Source: Acidobacteriota bacterium
Lineage (GTDB): Bacteria; Acidobacteriota; Terriglobia; Terriglobales; Acidobacteriaceae
DNA length: 49,229 bases
Reading direction: 5' to 3'
NCBI GenBank assembly: GCA_021813745.1
Contig: JAKAJO010000054.1
Span: 1-49,229, forward strand
Shown here: one piece after another, positions 1 through 8,386 of the stretch
Position numbering within the stretch: the stretch's first letter is position 1
Layout of the letters: the number at the start of each line of letters is the position of its first letter
Made by a program: the position numbers and the translations under genes
Notes under the pieces: generated by a model
The model's input: the letters and a program-made list of their open reading frames with translations, nothing else
The model's database searches: none
Told to the model about the DNA's origin: nothing

Positions 1-798
1 CATCGGCATCGTCAGGTAGTCCTTCTTTTCCAGCGAATCCAGAATCGCGTTCAGCGCCGAGGAGCCGGCGGACTTGTCTACCTGCACCCAGTTTGCGGCG
101 GTGAAGGCCTGGAGCACCTCATCCTGCGTGCCCACCAGAAGAACGTTCACCATGTCGCCGGGGTTGCCGTCAGGGTCTGTCACGCGGCGCGGAATCTCGG
201 CCAGAAGCTGTGGTGTGATCCCCGCAATGGGCGTGTCTGGCGGACCGCCCACTGTGGTTGCCGCAGCAGTGGCTGCACCCTCGGCCAGCAGGTCGATCTG
301 TACCTTGAAACTTCCCGTTGCGTTCGCCGCCTCGCTTTGGCTCTGATTGACGCCGAGGTAGAGCCGCCCCGCAACAGGTACGTCGTACTCCAGGCTTCCG
401 CCCACGACAAATGGCTGCGCATACATTGCATCGCCGATGCGCGCAATCAGCGCGCCGTGCCCGGCATCGCGCACCGGATACTGATGCAGCAGATCGGCAA
501 AACCCCGCGGTAGTCCGACAGGGCCAAATGATCCTTCCGTGCTGAAGCGGTCCATCGGTGACTGGCCGGTGGGATACGCCATCGTGCCGCTCGCCGTGAA
601 GCGCACCTTCGCACCTGCGCGCAGATCAATCCTGGTGTCCACCCAGAGTTGTGTCGCCGGAACTTCGACCTTGTAGGTATGCAGGCTTCGCATGTTCGTG
701 GTGGATTGCGCAACGACAGGCGGTAGTCCGATGAGGCCGCAGGATAAGAGCCAGAGAAACGCGCAACGACGCAGGATAGAAATGGCCGGATTCTTCAT
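1..798 (-). CDS. Secreted LssY C-terminal-domain protein with lectin-like N-terminal domain (3' end beyond window)
   Basis: The frame is open from the ATG at 798 to the window edge, giving 266 codons with the C-terminus missing. A GAGG five bases upstream supports the start. Residues 1-30 form a signal peptide (basic start, hydrophobic core, cleavage near VVAQ). Residues about 40-175 (TYKVEVPATQLWVDT, LRAGAKVRFTASGTM) resemble the PA-IL (LecA)-like sugar-binding fold. From about residue 200 the segment IPRRVTDPDGNPGDMVNVLL followed by VGTQDEVLQAF resembles the start of the LssY_C domain, whose function is unknown. Protein is probably periplasmic or secreted. The divergent neighbour is lrgA. 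Domain names come from family resemblance by eye; the truncation is only the window boundary. Confidence 0.72.
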   Translation of the reverse strand, partial: MKNPAISILRRCAFLWLLSCGLIGLPPVVAQSTTNMRSLHTYKVEVPATQLWVDTRIDLRAGAKVRFTASGTMAYPTGQSPMDRFSTEGSFGPVGLPRGFADLLHQYPVRDAGHGALIARIGDAMYAQPFVVGGSLEYDVPVAGRLYLGVNQSQSEAANATGSFKVQIDLLAEGAATAAATTVGGPPDTPIAGITPQLLAEIPRRVTDPDGNPGDMVNVLLVGTQDEVLQAFTAANWVQVDKSAGSSALNAILDSLEKKDYLTMPM

Positions 799-969
799 AT
801 CTGCCTCGCCCGGCACGCAGGCCACATCAAAAATGGCTCATGGACCGGTGCTTACGCCGACAGCATAAGCCCGGCGCAGAGTTTGCCGCAACACGCGCTA
901 CCCAATCGACGGATTGAGCGCATTCGCGAGCCTCTGGCAGGTTGCCGCGCGAGGCCTCACAATGAGGAG

Positions 970-1338
970 ATGATTGATCTGGCTCGCGGTCTCGCACTGC
1001 TCGTCGGCTTTTTCCTTTTTGGTGGCTTTCTGCATCGCGTGGGTGTGCCCATTCCCGGCGGCGTGCTGGGCCTTCTGCTTCTCTACGTTGCGCTCACCAC
1101 AGGGCTGGTTCCCCTGGCCTGGCTGCAGCGCGCAGCGGATCTGCTGCTGCGCCATATGGTCCTCCTCTTTGTGCCGCTCACCGTCGGCTTGATGGATCTG
1201 GGTCACGTGCTTTCGCGCCAGGCAGTGGCCCTCACAGCCAGTCTCGTCGTCAGCTTTCTCGCCGTGCTTCTCACGACGGGACTGCTGGCGCGCTGGCTCG
1301 TTGCTGGTTTGCCCGCAGATGCCGAGGCGGGCGAATGA
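970..1338 (+). CDS. lrgA: CidA/LrgA family membrane protein
   Basis: This is a 122-residue inner-membrane protein of about four hydrophobic helices: LARGLALLVGFFLFGGFL, then IPGGVLGLLLLYVALTTG, LLLRHMVLLFVPLTVGLMDL and a C-terminal helix around SLVVSFLAVLLTTGLLARWL. The PIPGGVLGLLLL and LFVPLTVGLM segments are typical of the family. Holin-like LrgA/CidA proteins act with LrgB/CidB in murein hydrolase control, carbon overflow or pyruvate-related transport; which applies here is unknown. I chose the ATG at 970 because it matches the family N-terminus (MIDLARGLALLVGFFLF). The frame extends upstream to 883, but those 29 codons look non-coding. The stop overlaps the lrgB start (ATGA), so the two are translationally coupled. 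Confidence 0.85.
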   Translation: MIDLARGLALLVGFFLFGGFLHRVGVPIPGGVLGLLLLYVALTTGLVPLAWLQRAADLLLRHMVLLFVPLTVGLMDLGHVLSRQAVALTASLVVSFLAVLLTTGLLARWLVAGLPADAEAGE

Positions 1339-2039
1339 GTGTCCTCGACGCGATGCGTCATCCGGCGTTCAGCATCGCCTTTACCGTGCTTTGCTATGCC
1401 ACGGCTCTGGCGTTGCATCGGCGATGGCGCTGGATCTCACCCATCGTGGCAGCCTGCGTGCCCATCGTCGCGCTTCTGCTGGCTGCGGGCATTCCATACG
1501 CCGACTACAACCGCGGCGGCGATCTGCTGACATGGTGGCTCGGACCGGCTACCGTCGCGTTGGCGGTGCCCATGTATCGCAACGGCCGCCGACTCAGGCG
1601 CTCGTTGCCGCGTCTGCTGCTGGTTGTGTGTGCCGGGGCCGTGGTCGGCATGACTACGGCCGGAGTTACGGCGGGGCTGCTGGGCGCGCCCATTTCCGTC
1701 GTCATGTCAGCCGTGCCCAAATCTGTCACCACGCCCATCGCCGTTGAAGTCGCCCGCGAGCTGGGCGGCATTCCACAAATCACCGTCGCGCTGGTAATTC
1801 TCGCCGGAGTGCTCGGTGCCACCTTTGGCACCGCCATTCTGACCCTCTTTCGCGTTCGCGAAGATCGCGCTGTCGGCGTTGCGATTGGCTCAGCCTCGCA
1901 CGGCATCGGCACCGCCAGCCTGGTTCGCCGCTCTGAGTTGCAGGCAGCCGTCTCTTCATGGGCCATGGCGGCATCCGGAGTAGTCACATCGCTGCTCGCC
2001 GCCCTGCTTGCCCTGCTGCTGCGTCACGCGAGACTTTAA
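1335..2039 (+). CDS. lrgB: CidB/LrgB family membrane protein
   Basis: A 234-residue polytopic membrane protein that starts in a four-base ATGA overlap with lrgA. Family signatures are visible: PISVVMSAVPKSVTTPIA around residues 117-134 and VGVAIGSASHGIGTASLV near residue 185, with a hydrophobic C-terminal helix. LrgB/CidB proteins form the conserved membrane component of the holin-like Cid/Lrg pairs; in plants and some bacteria the homologue is a glycolate or pyruvate-linked transporter. The length matches the usual 230 or so residues. No LytTR or LysR regulator, often adjacent in Firmicutes, is next to it. It converges on the aminotransferase gene. Confidence 0.9.
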   Translation: MSVLDAMRHPAFSIAFTVLCYATALALHRRWRWISPIVAACVPIVALLLAAGIPYADYNRGGDLLTWWLGPATVALAVPMYRNGRRLRRSLPRLLLVVCAGAVVGMTTAGVTAGLLGAPISVVMSAVPKSVTTPIAVEVARELGGIPQITVALVILAGVLGATFGTAILTLFRVREDRAVGVAIGSASHGIGTASLVRRSELQAAVSSWAMAASGVVTSLLAALLALLLRHARL

Positions 2040-2057
2040 GCCGCGCTGTTTTTTTGG

Positions 2058-3248
2058 CTACAGCCGGCGCAATCGCGTGCAGGCCTCGTCGAGGTCCGCA
2101 TCTTTCTTGGCAAAGCAGAAGCGCAGCAGATCTTCGCCACGCCCCTGCCGGAAGAACGCCGAGCCCGCTACGGCCGCCACGCCGGTGGCCGCCAGCAGAT
2201 ACCGCGCCTTTTCCGCAGCGGTCCTGCCCTTCAGCCCCGTCGTCTTGGCCAGCACGTAATAGGCGCCGGCCGGCACGCCCGGCTCCATGCCCGCGTCCCG
2301 CAGCGCCGCCACCAGCTTTTCGCGTTTGACGCGGTGGGCAGCGGCCAGTTGCGTGTAGAACGACGGCGGCAGTTGCTCCAGACCCGCCGCAGCGCCATGC
2401 TGCAACGCCGACGGCGCGCACACATAGGTCAGGTCGTGGAAGTACGCCATCGCCGCCATCCACTTCGCGTCCGCCGTGGCGTAGCCCAGACGCCAGCCCG
2501 TCACCGAAAACGTCTTCGAGAAGCCCGACAGCACAATGGTCCGCTCGCGCATTCCATCCAGCGTCGCCGGGCAGATATGCTCCGCGCCGTCGTACACGAA
2601 ATACTCGTAGATCTCGTCGGTGAAGAGGAACAGATCGTGTTCGCGGCAGGCATCGGCAATGGCTTCAATCTCCCGGCGCGAAAACACCTTGCCGCTCGGG
2701 TTGGCCGGCGTATTCAACAGTATGGCTTTGGTGCGCGGCGTGATGGCTGCATGCAGCGCGTCCACGTCCAGTGCCCAATTCGGCTCGGCCAGCGGCACCA
2801 GCACCGGCTTCACGCGCATCGATTTCAGCGTGGCCATGTGGTAGCCGTAGAACGGCTCGAACAGCAGCACCTCATCGTGCGGATTCAGGAGCGCCATGGC
2901 TGCCGCGTGCAAACCCCCCGTGGCGCCGGAGGCAACCAGCACCTCGGTCTCCGGGTCATACTGCAGGCCGTAGTCGCGCTGCTGCTTCTGCGCAATCGCC
3001 TCGCGCAGGCGCGCAATGCCGTCCAGTCGCGTGTAGATGTTGTATCCGGCGTGAATCGCTGCAAGGGCCTCTGCCTCCACCGGCGTGGGCACCGGCGTGT
3101 CACATACACCCTGCGCCAGGTTGATGCCGCCGATGCGGTCGCACTCCGTGGTCATGGCGCGAATCTCGGACTGCATGGCGCCGGGAGCTAGTTCGCTCAG
3201 GGCCAGGCGGGAGGTCGTATGCGGGTGGGGCGCAGCAGTGTGAGTCAC
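2058..3248 (-). CDS. PLP-dependent aminotransferase, class I/II (fold type I)
   Basis: A 396-residue cytosolic aminotransferase of normal length. Landmarks in order are GGINLAQGVCDTPVP near the N-terminus, the cofactor-binding SGATGGLHAA, NTPANPSGKVF (the Asn that contacts PLP), FTDEIYEYFVYDG (Asp/Tyr of the cofactor site), the Schiff-base lysine in SGFSKTFSVTGWRLGY, and the substrate carboxylate Arg in LLRFCFAKK near the C-terminus. The NLAQG and GYNIYTRLDG motifs fit the kynurenine/methionine/glutamine aminotransferase-like branch (YbdL, KAT), but substrate cannot be fixed from sequence. It is a single gene, convergent with lrgB and divergent from hypA. Confidence 0.9.
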   Translation of the reverse strand: MTHTAAPHPHTTSRLALSELAPGAMQSEIRAMTTECDRIGGINLAQGVCDTPVPTPVEAEALAAIHAGYNIYTRLDGIARLREAIAQKQQRDYGLQYDPETEVLVASGATGGLHAAAMALLNPHDEVLLFEPFYGYHMATLKSMRVKPVLVPLAEPNWALDVDALHAAITPRTKAILLNTPANPSGKVFSRREIEAIADACREHDLFLFTDEIYEYFVYDGAEHICPATLDGMRERTIVLSGFSKTFSVTGWRLGYATADAKWMAAMAYFHDLTYVCAPSALQHGAAAGLEQLPPSFYTQLAAAHRVKREKLVAALRDAGMEPGVPAGAYYVLAKTTGLKGRTAAEKARYLLAATGVAAVAGSAFFRQGRGEDLLRFCFAKKDADLDEACTRLRRL

Positions 3249-3325
3249 GGGGAAGTCCCTTTCAGAGCCATCTTACAACTGCGGCGCCGTGCGCTGCGGC
3301 ACAGGTTGCCAACCTCGCCACGGCG

Positions 3326-3331
3326 TACAAT
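3326..3331 (+). promoter_or_regulatory. Candidate -10 element of the hyp operon
   Basis: TACAAT lies 9 bases before the hypA ATG. A TTGCCA at 3306-3311 resembles a -35 but is only 14 bases away, so the -35 is uncertain. No Shine-Dalgarno lies between this element and the ATG, and the expected transcription start would be 2-3 bases before the start codon, which suggests a leaderless or near-leaderless transcript. Confidence 0.35.
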
Positions 3332-3340
3332 CATGCTTTC

Positions 3341-3703
3341 ATGCACGAGCTTTCCATTGCCTCCAGCATCGTCGATTCCGTCACGGAGTCCCTCGCCGCT
3401 TATCCCGGCGCGCGTGTCGTGGAGGTGCGCCTGCGCGTGGGCTCGATGGCAGCCGTCGTCGAGGACTCGCTCCAGTTCTGCTTCGGCCTTGCGACAGAAG
3501 GAACGCCTCTTGCCGGTGCAAGGCTCGCTGTGCGGACGCTCCCGGTTGTGGTGTACTGCGCCGCCTGTGCGCGCCACGGCGAAGTCGCCGGGGTGCAGAG
3601 CCTCCGATGTCCCACCTGCGGCGAGCTGACCATGGATGTGCGCCAGGGGCGCGAGCTGGAGATTGAAGCCATCGAGATTGAAGAGGTCGAGGTGCAGACG
3701 TGA
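3341..3703 (+). CDS. hypA: [NiFe]-hydrogenase nickel insertion protein HypA
   Basis: A 120-residue HypA of standard length. The start MHELSIASSIVDSV keeps the nickel-ligand His2 and Glu3. Two zinc pairs, C73-x2-C76 (CAAC) and C90-x2-C93 (CPTC), form the structural zinc site. HypA works with HypB to load Ni into the large subunit of [NiFe]-hydrogenases after the Fe(CN)2CO group has been placed by HypCDEF. It is the first gene of the hyp cluster and its stop overlaps the hypB GTG start. No Shine-Dalgarno is visible upstream. The C-terminal tail is acidic (EIEAIEIEEVEV). Confidence 0.95.
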   Translation: MHELSIASSIVDSVTESLAAYPGARVVEVRLRVGSMAAVVEDSLQFCFGLATEGTPLAGARLAVRTLPVVVYCAACARHGEVAGVQSLRCPTCGELTMDVRQGRELEIEAIEIEEVEVQT

Positions 3704-4368
3704 CGACGAGAATTGTTGAACTGCGGCAGGGAATCCTGAAGAAGAACGACGAGCTGGCGCGCGCCCTGCGCGGGCGCTTCAGTGCAGCCGGCGTGCTGGT
3801 GCTCAACCTCGTCTCCAGCCCGGGTACGGGCAAGACCGCGTTTCTGGAGCGCACGCTGCGCTCTCTGCGCGAGGGCGGCGCCCGCGTGGCTGCGCTGGTC
3901 GGCGATCTGGAAACGGACAACGACGCTCGCCGTCTCGCTGCCAGCGGCGCACCTGTCCGCCAGATCAACACGCATGGCATCTGCCACCTTGAGGCCGAGA
4001 TGGTCGGCAAGCACCTCGACGGCTGGGACCTTGGCGCGCTCGACTATCTGTTTATTGAGAACGTCGGCAACCTCGTTTGCCCATCCAGCTACGACCTCGG
4101 CGAGCGCATTCGCGTGGCGTTGCTCTCGGTCACCGAAGGCGAAGATAAGCCGCTCAAGTACCCCACTCTCTTCAACTCCGCCGATGCCGCCGTGATTACG
4201 AAAGTGGATCTGGCAGAGCCCTGTGGCTTCGATCGCGAGGCCGCTCTCCGCAATCTGAACGAGATTCGCCCCGGCATCCGTGTCTTTGAAACGTCTGCAA
4301 AGACCAGTGCAGGAATGGCCGAGTGGCTCGACTATCTGGCCGCCGAACGCCTCGCATCCACGCGATAG
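3700..4368 (+). CDS. hypB: Hydrogenase nickel incorporation GTPase HypB
   Basis: A 222-residue SIMIBI-class GTPase starting at a GTG that overlaps the hypA stop (GTGA). The P-loop is SSPGTGKT at residues 39-46 (the family usually has PGSGKT). The metal-site Cys-His is at C95-H96 (GICHLEAEM), and ENVGNLVCP at 120-128 supplies the second conserved Cys, C127. The guanine-recognition motif is in ITKVDLAE. It lacks the His-rich nickel-storage stretch and the N-terminal CxxCGC site present in some HypB, so it is the short form. GTP hydrolysis drives nickel transfer with HypA. Confidence 0.95.
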   Translation: MTTRIVELRQGILKKNDELARALRGRFSAAGVLVLNLVSSPGTGKTAFLERTLRSLREGGARVAALVGDLETDNDARRLAASGAPVRQINTHGICHLEAEMVGKHLDGWDLGALDYLFIENVGNLVCPSSYDLGERIRVALLSVTEGEDKPLKYPTLFNSADAAVITKVDLAEPCGFDREAALRNLNEIRPGIRVFETSAKTSAGMAEWLDYLAAERLASTR

Positions 4369-4402
4369 CATTCTTTCCACACCCCAGATGTTGGAGGCCC
4401 GC

Positions 4403-4813
4403 ATGAAGGCAGCGAAAAAAGGAAGTGCTGGATCCAAAGACGGTGCGACCGCCGTCGAAGCCTATCTCGCCCGCATGCCGGAGCCTGCGCAGACCACTCT
4501 GCGCACCCTGCGCGACCGAATCCGCGCTGCCGCGCCCAGGGCAGCCACCGAGTGCATCAGCTACGGCATGCCCGCCTTTCGCTACAAGGGTGCATTGGTC
4601 GCCTACGCAGCTTTCAAGAACCATTGCAGCTTCTTTCCCATGCAGGCTTCGCTGATCGACGCCATGCAGGACGAGCTCGCCGGTTATCGCACCTCCAAGG
4701 GAACGCTGCAGTTCTCAGTCGATCAGCCGCTCCCTGCGGCGCTGGTAAGGAAGATGGTTAAGGCGCGCGTGGCCGAAAATGAGCGAAAAGAACGCGCAAA
4801 GGGTTCCCGATGA
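4403..4813 (+). CDS. DUF1801/YdhG-like small protein
   Basis: A 136-residue soluble protein from the ATG at 4403, chosen because GGAGG lies five bases upstream; an in-frame ATG at 4388 sits before that ribosome site. The core AVEAYLARMPEPAQTTLRTL, TECISYGMPAFRY, HCSFFPM and YRTSKGTLQF matches the YdhG/DUF1801 family (frataxin-like fold; one Bacillus member is described as an iron chaperone). The tail is Lys/Arg-rich. It lies between hypB and hypC, on the same strand, about 30 bases after hypB. It is not a known maturation factor. A role in iron supply for Fe-S or Fe(CN)2CO assembly is only a guess. Confidence 0.8.
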   Translation: MKAAKKGSAGSKDGATAVEAYLARMPEPAQTTLRTLRDRIRAAAPRAATECISYGMPAFRYKGALVAYAAFKNHCSFFPMQASLIDAMQDELAGYRTSKGTLQFSVDQPLPAALVRKMVKARVAENERKERAKGSR

Positions 4814-4866
4814 AGTGACCCAAATCACATCTTGCCTTTTTCTGCCCAAGGTATAAGGTGATTGCC

Positions 4867-5184
4867 ATGTGCCTAGCAATACCCGGAAAAGTAGAGGAAA
4901 TTGCCACCGAAGGCGGCCTGCGTGTGGGGCGGGTCAACTTCGGCGGCGTGGTCAAGCGCGTCTGTATGGACTACGTACCTGAGGTCGAGGTGGGCGACTA
5001 CACCCTTGTCCATGTGGGCTTTGCCATCTCCAAGATTGACCAGCAGACGGCCGAGGAGACGCTCGATGCCTTCCGCCAGATGGGCGTCCTCGACGAAGAA
5101 CTGGCCGGCGAAGAGGAGCAGCTTGCCCGTGCCTCCGCGCGGCCGCAATCGCCCTGCCCGGACGGGAGCTGTGATCCCCAATGA
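4867..5184 (+). CDS. hypC: Hydrogenase maturation chaperone HypC
   Basis: A 105-residue HypC/HupF-type protein. The N-terminal [12 protein letters not shown] contains the essential Cys2 that carries the Fe(CN)2CO unit together with HypD, so the start must be the ATG at 4867; AAGGTG at 4855-4860 is the ribosome site. The OB-like body shows [36 protein letters not shown] split across residues 20-57. It is somewhat longer than the usual 75-90 residues because of a C-terminal acidic then Pro/Cys-containing tail (CPDGSCDPQ). The stop overlaps the hypD start. Confidence 0.95.
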   Translation: MCLAIPGKVEEIATEGGLRVGRVNFGGVVKRVCMDYVPEVEVGDYTLVHVGFAISKIDQQTAEETLDAFRQMGVLDEELAGEEEQLARASARPQSPCPDGSCDPQ

Positions 5185-6338
5185 AGTACCTCACCGAGTT
5201 TCGCAACGGCGAGATTGCCCAGCGCATGGCGCGGGAGATTCACTCCGTCACCACGCGCCCGTGGAAGATCATGGAGGTCTGCGGCGGCCAGACGCACTCC
5301 ATCATCAAGAACGGCATCGACCAGATGCTGCCCGCCGGCGTCGAGATGGTGCACGGCCCCGGCTGCCCGGTCTGCGTCACGCCGCTCGAGCTGATTGACA
5401 AGGCGCTGGCCATTGCCGCCCAGCCCAGCGTCATTTTCTGCAGCTTTGGCGATATGCTGCGCGTGCCCGGCACTGAGGGAGATTTATTTCAGGTGAAAGG
5501 CCGTGGCGGCGATGTCCGCATCGTCTACTCGCCGCTTGACGCCGTAGATCTCGCGGCGAAGAACCCTGATAAGCAGGTTGTCTTTTTCGGCGTCGGCTTT
5601 GAAACCACGGCCCCGGCCAACGCCATGAGCGTGCACGCAGCCAAACGCCGCGGACTGCGCAACTACTCATTGCTCGTCTCCCATGTGCTGGTGCCGCCCG
5701 CGATTGAAGCGATCATGAGCGCTCCCGGCAATCAGGTGCAGGCCTTTCTCGCAGCGGGCCACGTTTGCAGCGTCATGGGCTACTGGGAGTATCCGCCGCT
5801 GGCCGAGAAGTTTCGCATTCCCATCGTCGTCACTGGCTTTGAGCCGCTCGATCTGCTCGATGGCATCCGTCGCGCCGTGTTGCAGCTTGAGGCTGGCCGC
5901 CACGAGGTTGAGAACGCCTACGAGCGCGTCGTCCGCTATGAAGGCAATCAGGCTGCACAGGCTCTGCTGCGTGAGGTCTTTGAAGTGACGGATCGCAGTT
6001 GGCGCGGCATCGGCGTCATTCCGCGCAGTGGCTGGCGGCTCAGCGCGGCGTATCGCGACTTCGACGCCGAAGAGCGATTTCATCTCGCCGGCATCCGCAC
6101 GGTCGAGTCGCCCCTGTGCCGCTCGGGCGACGTGCTGCGCGGGGCCATCAAACCCGCTGAGTGCCCAGCCTTCGGCAAGGAGTGCACGCCGCGCCATCCG
6201 CTCGGCGCCACCATGGTTTCCAGCGAAGGCGCCTGCGCGGCGTATTACAACTACGGCCGCTTCCTCAGTGCCGAGCAGTTGGCCGCTGCAGGGTCTGGGC
6301 TAGGCGCCAGCCACGTCGCAGGTGCAGCGCATGACTGA
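5181..6338 (+). CDS. hypD: Hydrogenase Fe(CN)2CO assembly protein HypD
   Basis: A 385-residue HypD of normal length, coupled to hypC by an ATGA overlap. Conserved motifs are VCGGQTHS with C34, [10 protein letters not shown] with C62 and C65, and the C-terminal [13 protein letters not shown]. HypD carries a [4Fe-4S] cluster and, with HypC, is the scaffold where the iron receives CN ligands from HypE/HypF and CO. Further family segments include [11 protein letters not shown] and [13 protein letters not shown]. It overlaps the hypE start by eight bases. Confidence 0.96.
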   Translation: MKYLTEFRNGEIAQRMAREIHSVTTRPWKIMEVCGGQTHSIIKNGIDQMLPAGVEMVHGPGCPVCVTPLELIDKALAIAAQPSVIFCSFGDMLRVPGTEGDLFQVKGRGGDVRIVYSPLDAVDLAAKNPDKQVVFFGVGFETTAPANAMSVHAAKRRGLRNYSLLVSHVLVPPAIEAIMSAPGNQVQAFLAAGHVCSVMGYWEYPPLAEKFRIPIVVTGFEPLDLLDGIRRAVLQLEAGRHEVENAYERVVRYEGNQAAQALLREVFEVTDRSWRGIGVIPRSGWRLSAAYRDFDAEERFHLAGIRTVESPLCRSGDVLRGAIKPAECPAFGKECTPRHPLGATMVSSEGACAAYYNYGRFLSAEQLAAAGSGLGASHVAGAAHD

Positions 6339-7413
6339 GCCGAACGGCCTGCCCGATTTTGCCAACTGGACCTGTCCTCTGCCACTGAAGGACTATCCCA
6401 CCATCGTGATGGGCCACGGCGGCGGCGGCAAGCTGGGCAGTGAGCTGGTCGAGCACTTGTTTCTGCCCGCTTTTCGCAATCCGGAGCTTGAAAACCTTGG
6501 CGATGCCGCGGTCTTCGATCTCAAACCGGGATTTGGCCCGGCGCGTATCGCCATGAGCACGGACTCGTTTGTCGTGCAGCCTCTGTTTTTTCCCGGCGGC
6601 TCCATCGGGACGCTGGCTGTGAACGGCACGGTCAACGATCTCGCCGTCTCCGGCGCAGAGCCGAAGTTTCTCAGCGCCAGCTTCATCCTTGAGGAAGGCT
6701 TTCCGCTCGCGCAGCTTGCCGCAATTGTCGACGCCATGGCCGAAGCTGCGCGCACCGCGCGCGTCCGCATTGTCACCGGTGACACCAAGGTCGTCGAGCG
6801 TGGCCACGGCGACGGCTGCTACATCAGCACCGCAGGCGTGGGTGTCATGCGGCCCGGCATCCTGGTTGGCCCCGATCGCGCCCGGCCCGGCGATGTGCTG
6901 CTTGTCTCAGGGACTCTTGGAGACCACGGCATGGCCATCATGAGCGTGCGCGAGGGGCTGGAGTTCGAGAGCCCCATCCGTTCTGACTGCGCAGCGCTCA
7001 ATGGCCTGATTGCCGACGCGCTCACCGCCGGCGGCCGCGGAGTCCACGTCATGCGCGACCCGACGCGTGGCGGCCTCGCCTCTGCGCTCAATGAGATTGC
7101 CGCAGCCTCGCGCGTCGGCGTCGCAATCGACGAGGCGGCATTGCCCGTGCGTCCAGAGGTGCAGGCGGCTTGTGAACTGCTTGGGCTTGATCCGGTCTAC
7201 GTCGCCAATGAGGGCAAGGCAGTCTTCTTTGTCGCGGCTGAGGCCGCCGAGCGCGTGCTGACCGCGCTGCGCGCTCATCCGCTGGGCAAAGACGCCGCGC
7301 GCATCGGTCAAGTCACGGCAGAACATCCCGGCATGCTGGTGGCACGCACCACCATGGGAGCCAATCGCGTCATCGCCACGCAAATCGGCGAGCAACTGCC
7401 GCGTATCTGCTAA
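6331..7413 (+). CDS. hypE: Hydrogenase maturation factor HypE (carbamoyl dehydratase)
   Basis: A 360-residue HypE of the AIRS/PurM superfamily. The N-terminal [18 protein letters not shown] and DAAVF form the ATP-binding region, followed by [16 protein letters not shown] and [13 protein letters not shown]. The protein ends in PRIC: the C-terminal cysteine is the residue that is carbamoylated by HypF and dehydrated to thiocyanate. I used the ATG at 6331; a GTG at 6322 in the same frame is possible. HypF, its obligate partner, is not in this window, so it must lie elsewhere. It is the last gene of the operon and is followed by a minus-strand gene. Confidence 0.95.
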   Translation: MTEPNGLPDFANWTCPLPLKDYPTIVMGHGGGGKLGSELVEHLFLPAFRNPELENLGDAAVFDLKPGFGPARIAMSTDSFVVQPLFFPGGSIGTLAVNGTVNDLAVSGAEPKFLSASFILEEGFPLAQLAAIVDAMAEAARTARVRIVTGDTKVVERGHGDGCYISTAGVGVMRPGILVGPDRARPGDVLLVSGTLGDHGMAIMSVREGLEFESPIRSDCAALNGLIADALTAGGRGVHVMRDPTRGGLASALNEIAAASRVGVAIDEAALPVRPEVQAACELLGLDPVYVANEGKAVFFVAAEAAERVLTALRAHPLGKDAARIGQVTAEHPGMLVARTTMGANRVIATQIGEQLPRIC

Positions 7414-7443
7414 GCCTTTCGAGTACCGTACCCGCGCGCTTTC

Positions 7444-8265
7444 TTAAGCGAGCTTGTCGAATGCCTGCCGGATGCGCTCATCCAGCCCATGGTGGGGCTC
7501 GCCGAACTTGCTATCCAGTTCCAGCACCAGTGCAGGAGGATTCTTGAGCGCTTTTAGTCCGCTCATGGTCGCAGCCCAGTCAATGGTGCCCTCGCCGGGC
7601 CAGAGATGCTCGTCCTTCAGGCCGTGGTTGTCATGCACGTGCACAGAAGCAACGCGCGACCCCATCGTCGACAACGCGTGCGTCACGCCTTCCGTCATGT
7701 GCGCATGGCCCAAGTCCAGGCACAAGCCCGCCTGATGCAGATGGCCCATTTCCAGAATCAGCATGAGATGTTCGGGCGTGGTCGGCTCATTCAGGAGGTT
7801 CTCCACCAGAATCCGCACGCCCAGCGGCCGCGCAAATGCGCCCAGATGTTCCAGCGCCGTCTCGGCGTACTCCAGCGCGCGCGGTGACCAGGTGTCGGTC
7901 TTTTCGCCCAGATGCACAACAAGATTCTTGAAGTGGATGTGCTCGGCCGTTTCCAGTGCGCGCTTAATCTCGTCCATCGCATCAATGCGCCGGGACTTCT
8001 CCGGGTGCAGCACGTTCACGGCAGGCGCTCCGGCGCGTCCCATCTCGCGGTCGGGGAAGAGCGGCGCGTGCATCGAGAAGGGCTCGAGCGAATTTTCGCC
8101 GAACCACTCGGCCAGCTCGTTCACGTGCTCGCGGCTGGTGTAGTCAAAGTGCTGGCGTGCGGCAAAGATCTCCACCGCCTGCGCCCCGGCCCGGCTGGCC
8201 AACTCCAGCAGCCCCGGATGCAGCCGCTGATTCAGGAACAGGTGAGTTGAAAGCACGCGCAGCAT
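7444..8265 (-). CDS. Sugar phosphate isomerase/epimerase-like TIM-barrel protein
   Basis: A 273-residue xylose-isomerase-like TIM barrel (AP endonuclease 2 family). Metal-site motifs run in the usual order: VEIFAARQHFDY, NLVVHLGEK, ILVENL (Glu), CLDLGHAHMTEG (Asp, His), VHVHDNHGLKDEHLWPGEG (His-Asp-His) and VLELDSK (Glu). These acidic and His residues bind one or two divalent ions in family members that isomerise or epimerise keto sugars, or act on inositol derivatives. I chose the ATG at 8265 because AGGGGG lies eight bases upstream; ATGs at 8271 and 8283 are alternatives. Substrate unknown; single-gene unit. Confidence 0.82.
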   Translation of the reverse strand: MLRVLSTHLFLNQRLHPGLLELASRAGAQAVEIFAARQHFDYTSREHVNELAEWFGENSLEPFSMHAPLFPDREMGRAGAPAVNVLHPEKSRRIDAMDEIKRALETAEHIHFKNLVVHLGEKTDTWSPRALEYAETALEHLGAFARPLGVRILVENLLNEPTTPEHLMLILEMGHLHQAGLCLDLGHAHMTEGVTHALSTMGSRVASVHVHDNHGLKDEHLWPGEGTIDWAATMSGLKALKNPPALVLELDSKFGEPHHGLDERIRQAFDKLA

Positions 8266-8318
8266 CGCCATGGCCCCCTGCACCGGATCGCTGATCCAAA
8301 CTATCCGATGCTGTCTCT

Positions 8319-8340
8319 ATTGTCGCATTTTTGCAACAAT
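8319..8340. promoter_or_regulatory. Inverted repeat upstream of the TIM-barrel gene (possible operator)
   Basis: ATTGTCGCA and TGCAACAAT form a 9-base inverted repeat with one mismatch around a TTTT loop, 54-75 bases upstream of the minus-strand gene starting at 8265. Its position in the promoter region and low GC suit an operator, but it also follows the end of no plus-strand gene that would need a terminator. Function is inferred only. Confidence 0.3.
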
Positions 8341-8386
8341 TTGACGCCCTTCGCGTATTGTGCAGATTGATGCAGCGTACCGGGCT

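Noticed and set aside
883..969. Upstream extension of lrgA to the ATG at 883
   Set aside because: The extra residues (for example NRRIERIREPL) are absent from family proteins and lie in the divergent promoter region.
5181..6338. hypF activity encoded within the hyp cluster
   Set aside because: No open frame carries the acylphosphatase or carbamoyltransferase motifs of HypF anywhere between 3341 and 7413.
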